From assembly GCF_001050035.1 (NCBI RefSeq), contig NZ_CVTA01000065.1:124001-188000 (forward strand): 64,000 bases of DNA, written 5' to 3'. The notes under the pieces are model-generated. The model searched no databases. It was not told where the DNA came from and saw only the letters and a list, made by a program, of their open reading frames with translations. Positions 57,678 to 64,000 of this stretch are shown in pieces. A program made the position numbers and the translations under genes. This stretch comes from Mycolicibacterium komanii (lineage in GTDB: Bacteria > Actinomycetota > Actinomycetes > Mycobacteriales > Mycobacteriaceae). How positions within the stretch are numbered: position 1 is the stretch's first letter; the number at the start of each line of letters is the position of its first letter.

Positions 57678-59071
57678 GTCGCCGCCTCGGAATTCGACGG
57701 CACCCGCGCACGCACGGTGTCGGAGACCTGGCCGACGATCTCGTCGACCTCTTCGGTACTGCGGGCTTCCACGTTGAGCCGGAGCAACGGCTCGGTGTTG
57801 GACATCCGCAGGTTGAACCATGTGCCCTCGCCCAGGTCGACGGTCACCCCGTCGAGGTGGTCGATCGAGTGGATCCGGGTGCCGAACGCCTTGAGCACAT
57901 CGTCCACACACCGCTCGGCGTCGGTGACCGTGAAGTTGATCTCGCCGGACGCCTCGTAGCGCTGGTAGTCGGCCATGATGTCCGACAGCGGCCGGTGTTG
58001 TTCGCCGAGCGCGGCCAGCACGTGCAGCGCGGCGAGCATGCCGGAGTCGGCACCCCAGAAGTCGCGGAAGTAATAGTGCGCGGAATGTTCGCCACCGAAG
58101 ATCGCCCCGGTGTCGGCCATCAGCGCCTTGATATAGGAGTGGCCGACGCGGCTGCGCACGGGTGTACCGCCCCGCTCCGTCACCAGTTCGGGCACTGCCC
58201 GCGAGGTGATCAAATTGTGAATCACCGTGGCGCCGATCTCCCTGCCGAGTTCCCGCGCGGCGACCAACGCGGTCACCGCTGACGGCGAGACCGGATGCCC
58301 CTTCTCGTCGACGACGAAACACCGGTCGGCGTCGCCGTCGAAGGCCAGCCCGATGTCGGCGCCGGTCTGTACGACGTAGGACTGCAGGTCGGTCAGGTTG
58401 GCCGGGTCCAGCGGGTTGGCTTCGTGGTTGGGGAAGGTGCCGTCGAGCTCGAAGTACAGCGGCGCCAGCGTGATCGGCGCGATCGGGCCCAGCACCGCGG
58501 GGGTGGTGTGGCCGGCCATGCCGTTGCCCGCGTCGACGGCGACCTTGAGTGGACGCAGGTCGGCCAGGCTCACCAGAGAGCGCAGGAACTCGCCGTAGTC
58601 GGCAAGCACGTCGCGGTCGCTGAGCGTGCCGGGCGGGCCGTCGTAACCCGGGACACCGGCGATCACCTCTTCGGCGATGGTCGACAGCCCGGTGTCCTTG
58701 CCCACGGGTTTGGCCCCGGCCCGGCAGAGCTTGATGCCGTTGTAGGACGCCGGGTTGTGGCTGGCGGTGAACATCGCGCCGGGGCAGTCCAGCAGGCCCG
58801 ACGCGAAGTACAACTGGTCGGTCGAGGCGAGGCCGATCCGCACCACGTCGAGGCCCTGCGCGGTCACCCCGTCCGCGAACGCCGCCGCCAGCGCGGGCGA
58901 ACTGGCCCGCATGTCGTAGCCGATGACCACCTGCGACGCGCCGTCGCGAACGAGGCGTGCGAAGGCGCCGCCCACGTCGGCGACGAACGGCTCGTCGAGT
59001 TCCGTACCGACCAGGCCGCGCACGTCATAGGCCTTGATGACGCGATGAACCGCCGCGGCGGGCCGGGACAT
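57674..59071 (-). CDS. pmmA: Phosphomannomutase
   Basis: 465 residues. Converts mannose-6-phosphate to mannose-1-phosphate. Four domains with the phosphoserine loop TASHNPASYNG (about 103), metal loop DGDADRCF (about 248), sugar loop GGEHSAHYYF (about 327) and phosphate loop MSNTEPLLRLN near the C-terminus. ATG 59071 follows GGAG. First gene of the mannose operon; DUF3499 gene lies upstream on the same strand. Confidence 0.96.
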   Translation of the reverse strand: MSRPAAAVHRVIKAYDVRGLVGTELDEPFVADVGGAFARLVRDGASQVVIGYDMRASSPALAAAFADGVTAQGLDVVRIGLASTDQLYFASGLLDCPGAMFTASHNPASYNGIKLCRAGAKPVGKDTGLSTIAEEVIAGVPGYDGPPGTLSDRDVLADYGEFLRSLVSLADLRPLKVAVDAGNGMAGHTTPAVLGPIAPITLAPLYFELDGTFPNHEANPLDPANLTDLQSYVVQTGADIGLAFDGDADRCFVVDEKGHPVSPSAVTALVAARELGREIGATVIHNLITSRAVPELVTERGGTPVRSRVGHSYIKALMADTGAIFGGEHSAHYYFRDFWGADSGMLAALHVLAALGEQHRPLSDIMADYQRYEASGEINFTVTDAERCVDDVLKAFGTRIHSIDHLDGVTVDLGEGTWFNLRMSNTEPLLRLNVEARSTEEVDEIVGQVSDTVRARVPSNSEAAT

Positions 59072-59137
59072 AGGACTCCTCGTGACACGGACAACTACTG
59101 GCGCCAGCCTAACCGTCCGGGCAGACGTGCAGGCCGT

Positions 59138-59557
59138 CTAGTCCGTGGGGTCCGGCAGCACGCGCAGATGGCCTCGGCGACGGCCGTTGGACTCCGGTCG
59201 CCGGGCGGGCGGCGCCATCAGCGAACCGCCGGGGGTTCCGGTGACGGGGTCGGAGAATCCGGTGGCCACCCGGTTGATCGGCGGAGCGACGTCACGCCCC
59301 TCCCGGACCGCGTCCGCGAGCGCGACGAGGTCGTCTTCGTCGGGGTGAGAGGGCAGCGGGCCGGCGTGACGCACCAGTTCCCAGCCGCGCGGGGCGGTGA
59401 CGCGGCCGGCGTGCACGACGCACAGGTCCCATGAGTGCGGTTCGGCCACCGTCGCGAGGGGCCCGACGACCGCAGTGGAGTCGGCGTAGACGAATGTCAG
59501 CGTCGCGACCGCATAGTGCGGACACCCGGGCCGGCAACAGCGACGGGGAACGTTCAC
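59138..59557 (-). CDS. DUF3499 small protein (Rv3258c-like)
   Basis: 139 residues. N-terminal CCRPGCPHYA plus a downstream DLCVVHAGR give a Cys/His set that could bind zinc. The C-terminal half is disordered and basic. Widely kept in actinobacteria beside pmmA and whiB2; no function known to me. GTG 59557 lies 6 bases after a TAGCCT -10. Confidence 0.85.
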   Translation of the reverse strand: MNVPRRCCRPGCPHYAVATLTFVYADSTAVVGPLATVAEPHSWDLCVVHAGRVTAPRGWELVRHAGPLPSHPDEDDLVALADAVREGRDVAPPINRVATGFSDPVTGTPGGSLMAPPARRPESNGRRRGHLRVLPDPTD

Positions 59558-59563
59558 AGCGGA

Positions 59564-59569
59564 AGGCTA
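59564..59569 (-). promoter_or_regulatory. -10 (TAGCCT) of leaderless promoter, DUF3499 gene
   Basis: Minus-strand TAGCCT, 6 bases before GTG 59557. Confidence 0.45.
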
Positions 59570-59672
59570 TCGTGGCCGCACTCCCCATGCCGCCGGACAC
59601 GCGCAGCCTGCGGACGGCCGATCTCGAACCGTTACGATCCACTTCATCCCGCAGGAAAGGAGCACCCCAGCG

Positions 59673-60137
59673 GTGGCCAAGCGTGGACACCTGCGCTCGC
59701 GCCGGGGCCGCGAGATGCGCGGACCGTTACTTCCCCCGACAGTGCCGGGCTGGCGCAGTCGCGCCGAGAGGTTCGACATGGCGGTGCTGGAGGCCTACGA
59801 GCCGATCGAGCGGCGTTGGCAGGACCGGCTCGCGACGCTCGATGTCGCCGTCGACGAGATCCCGCGCCTCGCGCCGAAGGATCCCGACAGCGTGCAGTGG
59901 CCGCCGGAGGTGATCGCCGACGGGCCGATCGCGCTGGCCCGGCTGATCCCGGCGGGCGTGGACGTCAGGGGGAACGCCACACGCGCGCGAATTGTGCTGT
60001 TCCGCAAACCAATCGAGCGCCGGGCCAAGGATTCCGTTGAGCTCGAAGAGCTTCTGCATGAAATCCTGGTGGCTCAGGTCGCCACCTATCTGGGCGTCGA
60101 GCCTTCCGTCATCGACCCGACGATCGACGACGATTGA
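59673..60137 (+). CDS. Zincin-family (PF06262-type) protein with degenerate HExxH motif (Rv3259-like)
   Basis: 154 residues. The fold pattern is of the minimal metallopeptidases (PIALARLIPAG, RARIVLFRKPIERRA, LEELLHEILVAQVATYLGV), but the metal site HExxH reads HEILV, with Val where the second His should be. It is therefore unlikely to bind zinc in the usual way. The basic N-terminus (MAKRGHLRSRRGREMRGP) could contact nucleic acid. GTG 59673 is preceded by AAAGGAG. Convergent with whiB2, nine bases apart. Confidence 0.82.
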   Translation: MAKRGHLRSRRGREMRGPLLPPTVPGWRSRAERFDMAVLEAYEPIERRWQDRLATLDVAVDEIPRLAPKDPDSVQWPPEVIADGPIALARLIPAGVDVRGNATRARIVLFRKPIERRAKDSVELEELLHEILVAQVATYLGVEPSVIDPTIDDD

Positions 60138-60146
60138 CCGCGCAGC

Positions 60147-60542
60147 TCAGATGATTCCGCGCTTGAGGCGGCGACGCTCGCGCTCGGACAGCCCGCCCCA
60201 GATGCCGAAGCGCTCGTCATGCGCCAAGGCGTACTCCAGGCACGCGTCGCGAACCTCGCAGCCCTGACAGATCCGCTTGGCTTCGCGCGTCGAGCCACCC
60301 TTCTCCGGGAAGAAAGCCTCCGGGTCGGTTTGAGCGCACAGCGCCTTCTCCTGCCAGAGCTCGTCCTCGGGTGTCAGTGCCGGCGCCACGTCGATCGGAT
60401 CGGGCACCAGACTTAACTGCGGACGCCGAGGCGTCTCAACCGGTGCCGGTTCCGAATGGGCGTGCGGCGCGCTGTCTACTGAGCCGAAGACTCGGGTGTC
60501 GAACCGAGCCAAACGATCGAAATCGCTGTACTCAAAAGACAT
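60147..60542 (-). CDS. whiB2: WhiB2 (WhmD), septation regulator
   Basis: 131-residue WhiB-family iron-sulfur protein: Cys69, Cys92, Cys95, Cys101, then GIWGGLSERERRRLKRGII at the end. In M. smegmatis WhmD is essential for septum formation. ATG 60542 follows GAGGAGG by 6 bases; an open frame to 60644 is not conserved. The 45 C-terminal residues match my memory of the M. smegmatis protein exactly. Confidence 0.97.
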   Translation of the reverse strand: MSFEYSDFDRLARFDTRVFGSVDSAPHAHSEPAPVETPRRPQLSLVPDPIDVAPALTPEDELWQEKALCAQTDPEAFFPEKGGSTREAKRICQGCEVRDACLEYALAHDERFGIWGGLSERERRRLKRGII

Positions 60543-60856
60543 CTTCCGCCTCCTCACCTGGTCTCGTTGATCCCCTATGAGCGCCCCACGAATCTGTAGG
60601 ACACTTCCAATTCGAACAAGTGATCGAATCTCGGTCTGCGGCACCGGAACCGGATGGCCTACCGGGAAATGACACTGGTGTGATTACACACGCGTCAGCT
60701 GCCCTGGTCAAGCTCTAGAACAGGAATTCATACCATTCCGTGATCGAAATACGGCGAGTCGTGACCTCGGCGTGTCCATCACACCCGAAATCATCGCCGT
60801 CCCGGCCCGACTCCTGCCCGTACCCAATTCGATTGGACGGCCTACGCTCGGTCGAT
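60543..60856. other. 314-base control region between divergent whiB2 and fbiA
   Basis: No gene. It holds a perfect palindrome GTGTG-ATTA-CACAC (60678-60691), two GACAC pentamers (60600-60604 and 60671-60675) of the type bound by WhiA in Streptomyces, and the fbiA -10 at its right end. The rest is unremarkable. Most is presumably the whiB2 promoter and leader. Confidence 0.5.
60843..60848 (+). promoter_or_regulatory. -10 (TACGCT) of leaderless promoter, fbiA
   Basis: TACGCT ends 8 bases before GTG 60857. Confidence 0.5.
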
Positions 60857-61876
60857 GTGAAGGTCACGGTACTGGTCGGCGGCGTCGGTGGCGCCCGGTT
60901 CCTGCTTGGCGTGCAACAGCTCTTGGGTCTCGGTCAGTTCGGTGGCGCGAAAGGTGCTGCTGGGACTGATGATACTACTGAGCATGAACTGACTGCAGTG
61001 GTCAATGTGGGCGATGACGCGTGGATGTTCGGCGTGCGGATCTGTCCCGACCTCGACACGTGCATGTACACCCTCGGCGGCGGTATCGATCCCGAGCGCG
61101 GCTGGGGCCATCGCAACGAAACCTGGCATGCCAAGGAGGAACTCGCGGCCTACGGCGTGCAGCCGGACTGGTTCGGGCTCGGCGACCGGGATCTGGCGAC
61201 ACACCTGGTGCGCAGTCAGATGCTGCGTGCCGGCTATCCGCTGTCGCAAGTGACCGAGGCGCTGTGCACGCGATGGGCGCCGGGGGCCAGGCTGCTGCCC
61301 GCCAGTGACGACCGCAGCGAAACCCACGTCGTCATCACCGATCCCGGACCCGGCGAGTTCGCCGGCGAGAAGCGCGCGATCCACTTCCAGGAATGGTGGG
61401 TGCGCTACCGCGCGAAAGTGCCAACCCACAGCTTCGCTTTCGTCGGCGCCGACAAGGCCACCGCGGGACCCGGCGTCGCGGAGGCCATCGCATCGGCCGA
61501 TGTCGTCCTGATCGCGCCGTCGAACCCGGTGGTGAGCATCGGCGCGATCCTCGCCGTGCCCGGCATCCGCGGCGCACTGCGCTCGACGCCGGCGCCCGTC
61601 ATCGGCTACTCCCCCATCATCGGTGGAAAGCCGTTGCGGGGCATGGCCGACGAATGCCTGTCGGTGATCGGCGTGCCAAGCACCTCTGAAGCCGTCGGCA
61701 GACACTACGGCGCCCGCTCCGGGGTCGGCATCCTCGACGGCTGGTTGGTGCACGAAGGCGATCACGCCGACATCGACGGGGTCGACGTCCGCGCGGTGCC
61801 GCTGCTGATGACCGATCCCGGCGCCACGGGTGAAATGGTCCGTGCGGGAATGGATCTGGCGGGCGTGAAGCCATGA
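60857..61876 (+). CDS. fbiA: FbiA, F420 2-phospho-L-lactate transferase family enzyme
   Basis: 339 residues. Joins the lactyl/phosphoenolpyruvyl guanosine donor to FO to form (dehydro-)F420-0. Conserved motifs: [14 protein letters not shown] at the start, [11 protein letters not shown] (about 55) with metal-binding Asp residues, [14 protein letters not shown], and [17 protein letters not shown] 60857 with leaderless geometry. Its stop overlaps the fbiB start (ATGA). Confidence 0.95.
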   Translation: MKVTVLVGGVGGARFLLGVQQLLGLGQFGGAKGAAGTDDTTEHELTAVVNVGDDAWMFGVRICPDLDTCMYTLGGGIDPERGWGHRNETWHAKEELAAYGVQPDWFGLGDRDLATHLVRSQMLRAGYPLSQVTEALCTRWAPGARLLPASDDRSETHVVITDPGPGEFAGEKRAIHFQEWWVRYRAKVPTHSFAFVGADKATAGPGVAEAIASADVVLIAPSNPVVSIGAILAVPGIRGALRSTPAPVIGYSPIIGGKPLRGMADECLSVIGVPSTSEAVGRHYGARSGVGILDGWLVHEGDHADIDGVDVRAVPLLMTDPGATGEMVRAGMDLAGVKP

Positions 61877-63249
61877 CCGACGTCGCATCGCCGGGGCCGT
61901 CCAGCGGCGACCACGGCACCGCCGCCGCGGTGGAACTACTGCCCGTCGCAGGGTTGCCCGAGTTCCGTCCCGGTGACGATCTCGCGGCGTCGATCGCCGC
62001 GGCCGCACCGTGGCTGCGCGACCAGGACATCCTCGTGGTCACCAGCAAGGTGATGTCGAAGTGTGAGGGCCGCATCGTCGATGCGCCGATCGACCCCGAA
62101 CAGCGCGACGCGCTGCGGCGCAAGCTGATCGACGCCGAGGCGGTTCGAGTGCTGGCGCGCAAGGGCCGCACCTTGATCACGGAGAACGCCATCGGTCTGG
62201 TTCAGGCGGCGGCGGGCGTCGACGGCTCGAACGTCGACTCCGCCGAACTCGCGCTGCTGCCGGTCGATCCCGACGCCAGCGCCGCGGCGCTGCAGTCGGC
62301 GTTGCGCGAACGGCTCGGCGTGACCGTCGGCGTCGTCGTCACCGACACGATGGGCCGAGCTTGGCGCAACGGGCAGACCGACGTCGCCATCGGCGCCGCC
62401 GGTTTGACCGTGTTGCACGGATACGGCGGTTCGGTCGACCGACACGGAAACGAATTGATCGTCACCGAGATCGCCGTCGCCGATGAGATCGCCGCCGCCG
62501 CCGATCTGGTGAAGGGCAAGCTGACCGACATCCCGGTCGCGGTGGTGCGCGGGCTGCGGCTGCCCGACGACGGTTCCACCGCGCGCCGTCTGGTGCGGGC
62601 GGGCGAGGACGACCTGTTCTGGCTCGGCACAGAGGAGGCCATCGCGCTGGGCCGCAGCCAAGCGCAGCTGCTGCGCCGCTCGGTGCGCCGGTTCTCGGCC
62701 GAACCGGTGGCGCCGGAACTCGTCGAATCCGCTGTGGGCGAAGCGCTCACCGCGCCGGCGCCCCACCACACACGGCCGGTGCGGTTCGTGTGGTTACAGG
62801 ACCCGACCCGGCGCTCGGCGTTGCTGGACCGGATGAAGGACAAATGGCGCGCCGACCTCACGGCGGACGGACGCCCCGCCGATGCCGTCGAACGCCGCGT
62901 CGAACGCGGCCGGATCCTCTACGAAGCACCGGAGGTCGTCATCCCGTTCCTGGTGCCCGACGGGGCGCACAGCTATCCGGACGCCGACCGCACCGCCGCC
63001 GAACACACGATGTTCACCGTCGCGGTCGGCGCCGCGGTGCAGGCGCTGCTGGTGGCGTTGGCCGTCCGTGGCGTCGGCAGCTGCTGGATCGGGTCGACGA
63101 TCTTCGCCGCCGACATCGTCCGTACGGAGCTCGATCTTCCCGCCGACTGGGAACCGTTGGGCGCGATCGCGATCGGCTACCCCGATGACGAAACACCGCC
63201 CGGCCCGCGTCCTCCCGTGCCGACCGACGGACTGCTGGTGCGCAAGTGA
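61873..63249 (+). CDS. fbiB: FbiB, bifunctional F420-0 gamma-glutamyl ligase and FMN-dependent reductase
   Basis: 458 residues. The N-terminal CofE-like ligase (about 1-245; [33 protein letters not shown]) adds glutamates to F420-0; the C-terminal nitroreductase-fold domain (about 250-458) with [12 protein letters not shown] and [12 protein letters not shown] binds FMN and reduces dehydro-F420-0. Both ends overlap neighbours by four bases, giving an fbiA-fbiB-NUDIX operon. Confidence 0.96.
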   Translation: MTDVASPGPSSGDHGTAAAVELLPVAGLPEFRPGDDLAASIAAAAPWLRDQDILVVTSKVMSKCEGRIVDAPIDPEQRDALRRKLIDAEAVRVLARKGRTLITENAIGLVQAAAGVDGSNVDSAELALLPVDPDASAAALQSALRERLGVTVGVVVTDTMGRAWRNGQTDVAIGAAGLTVLHGYGGSVDRHGNELIVTEIAVADEIAAAADLVKGKLTDIPVAVVRGLRLPDDGSTARRLVRAGEDDLFWLGTEEAIALGRSQAQLLRRSVRRFSAEPVAPELVESAVGEALTAPAPHHTRPVRFVWLQDPTRRSALLDRMKDKWRADLTADGRPADAVERRVERGRILYEAPEVVIPFLVPDGAHSYPDADRTAAEHTMFTVAVGAAVQALLVALAVRGVGSCWIGSTIFAADIVRTELDLPADWEPLGAIAIGYPDDETPPGPRPPVPTDGLLVRK

Positions 63250-63782
63250 GCCTGCACGCCTCGGCCGTCGAATCGCTGACCCGTTGGCACGCACCGGACC
63301 CCGCACAGGACACCCTGCGGCACGCGGTGCTGGCGTTTCTGGCCGCCCGCTCCGATGGCTGCCTTCGCGAGTGCGCACCCGGTCACGTCACCGGATCGGC
63401 GCTGGTGCTCGACCACACCGGCACTCGGGCGCTGCTGACCCTGCATCCCAGGTTCGGGCGGTGGCTGCAACTCGGCGGGCATTGTGAGCCAACCGATTCC
63501 GATATCGTCGCCGCCGCATTGCGGGAGGCCACCGAGGAGTCCGGCATCGACGGCCTCATGATCGATCCGGTGATGGCCGCGCTGCACGTGCATCCCGTCA
63601 CGTGCTCGCTGGGGATGCCGACCCGCCACCTCGACATGCAGTTCATCGTGCGCGCGCCCGCCGACGCCGAAATCGTGGTCAGCGACGAGTCTTTGGACCT
63701 GCGGTGGTGGCCGTTGGACGCGCTGCCCGACGATTGCGATTTCGGCCTCACTCAATTGGCGGCGGCCGCCCGCGCCAGGTGA
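63246..63782 (+). CDS. NUDIX hydrolase
   Basis: 178 residues with a complete Nudix box [25 protein letters not shown] (Gx5Ex7REUxEExGU). Hydrolyses a nucleoside diphosphate derivative; substrate unknown. The GTG start overlaps the fbiB stop (GTGA), so the gene is coupled to F420 synthesis genes, though a link to F420 is inference. Its stop codon lies inside the left arm of a 53-nt hairpin. Confidence 0.92.
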   Translation: MSLHASAVESLTRWHAPDPAQDTLRHAVLAFLAARSDGCLRECAPGHVTGSALVLDHTGTRALLTLHPRFGRWLQLGGHCEPTDSDIVAAALREATEESGIDGLMIDPVMAALHVHPVTCSLGMPTRHLDMQFIVRAPADAEIVVSDESLDLRWWPLDALPDDCDFGLTQLAAAARAR

Positions 63783-63831
63783 TTTCGGTGCACTACCGAT
63801 CGCTGAGCGATCGATTCTGCACCGAAATCGC
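63779..63831. repeat. 53-nt intergenic hairpin, relative of the one at 8933
   Basis: Outer arms GTGATTTCGGTGCA and TGCACCGAAATCGC (12 contiguous pairs plus ends) and an inner perfect stem CGATCGCT-G-AGCGATCG (63797-63813). Same length as the 8933-8985 element, 41 of 53 identical bases, with two compensatory pair changes. Lies between convergent NUDIX and guanylyltransferase genes. Confidence 0.85.
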
Positions 63832-63833
63832 TC

Positions 63834-64000
63834 CTAAACGTCGGTAGAGAACCGGATTCCGCCGTCGGGAATCGTCACTCCCGGCCACACGCGCGCACCG
63901 CGCAGGAGTTCACACCGCGCGCCGATGTCGGCGCCGTCGCCGATCACGCCGTCGCGGATCAGCGCCCGCGGACCGATGCGGGCCCCGAACCCGATGATCG
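63834..64000 (-). CDS. manB: Mannose-1-phosphate guanylyltransferase, C-terminal part (cut by window end)
   Basis: The last 55 residues (IIGFGARIGPRALIRDGVIG..., ending RFSTDV) form left-handed beta-helix hexapeptide repeats, matching the C-terminus of mycobacterial ManB (Rv3264c), which makes GDP-mannose. The N-terminal nucleotidyltransferase domain lies beyond the window. Naming rests on position and this tail alone. Confidence 0.8.
   Translation of the reverse strand, partial: IIGFGARIGPRALIRDGVIGDGADIGARCELLRGARVWPGVTIPDGGIRFSTDV

Noticed and set aside
60678..60691. CRP site reading of GTGTGATTACACAC
   Set aside because: The half-sites are 4 bases apart, too close for the GTG-N8-CAC spacing of mycobacterial CRP.

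Overview
This is a chromosomal segment of a fast-growing mycobacterium (Mycolicibacterium-type; GC roughly two thirds). The evidence is an almost unbroken gene order matching the Mycobacterium tuberculosis block Rv3205c to Rv3264c, with protein lengths that agree to the residue for several genes (MoeZ 392, SigH 216, MtrA 228, WhiB1 84, TB7.3 71 aa). Rv names come from my memory of that genome, not from a search. About 66 protein-coding genes are supported, including a 30-codon gene for ribosomal protein bL37, a 55-codon rubredoxin and two tiny upstream ORFs. I see no tRNA, rRNA, CRISPR array, insertion sequence or prophage.

Layout. 1-5.3 kb: Rv3205c-like kinase fold, moeZ, a DUF3152 protein with a metzincin-like motif, TetR, TB9.4, MmpS-like membrane protein. 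5.3-13.4 kb: MiaE-like protein, RhlE helicase, beta-propeller protein, orphan ParA, phosphatase, entC, GNAT, membrane protein, lipid kinase. 13.4-17.7 kb is regulatory: whiB1, pdtaS, biotinyl protein, bL37, rshA-sigH and a YbaK deacylase. 17.8-24.6 kb is accessory: SDR, DUF2071, an MpaB-type oxygenase between two paralogous small membrane proteins, enoyl-CoA hydratase plus autoregulated TetR, methyltransferase, SRAP protein. 24.7-30.7 kb: aroA-rsgA, a methyltransferase remnant between inverted repeats, desA3 and its reductase. 30.7-35.1 kb: BCCT transporter, WS/DGAT-like protein, DUF6459, SRPBCC. 35.1-44.7 kb: tmk-mtrA-mtrB-lpqB-comF-hpf-secA1 on the minus strand. 44.8-47.3 kb is an insertion absent from the M. 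tuberculosis order (hemophore-like protein, lipase, DUF899). 47.4-51.3 kb: sahH and the alkane cluster alkB-rubA-rubB-tetR. 51.4-64 kb: APC permease, FAD enzyme, DUF808, the mannose genes manA-Rv3256c-pmmA, DUF3499, a degenerate zincin, whiB2, fbiA-fbiB-NUDIX, and the cut-off end of the mannose-1-phosphate guanylyltransferase.

Themes. Redox and stress control (WhiB1, WhiB2, SigH/RshA, MoeZ), cell-cycle and envelope control (MtrAB-LpqB, SecA1, WhiB2), mannose donor supply (ManA, PmmA, guanylyltransferase), F420 synthesis (FbiA, FbiB), and lipid or alkane oxidation using ferredoxin- or rubredoxin-linked di-iron enzymes (DesA3, AlkB).

Most notable observations: (1) long intergenic hairpins with 19-nt loops; two of them, 53 nt each and 55 kb apart, differ by compensatory base changes, so the fold itself seems to be maintained; (2) at least sixteen start codons sit 5-8 nt downstream of a TANNNT -10 element, implying leaderless mRNAs, one of them for a five-codon ORF coupled by ATGA to a membrane protein gene; (3) a methyltransferase lacking its SAM-binding motif I, flanked by 33-bp inverted repeats; (4) a metzincin-like zinc motif in the DUF3152 protein; (5) a WS/DGAT-like protein and a zincin that have both lost catalytic residues. 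No complete novel multi-gene defence or mobile system is evident.
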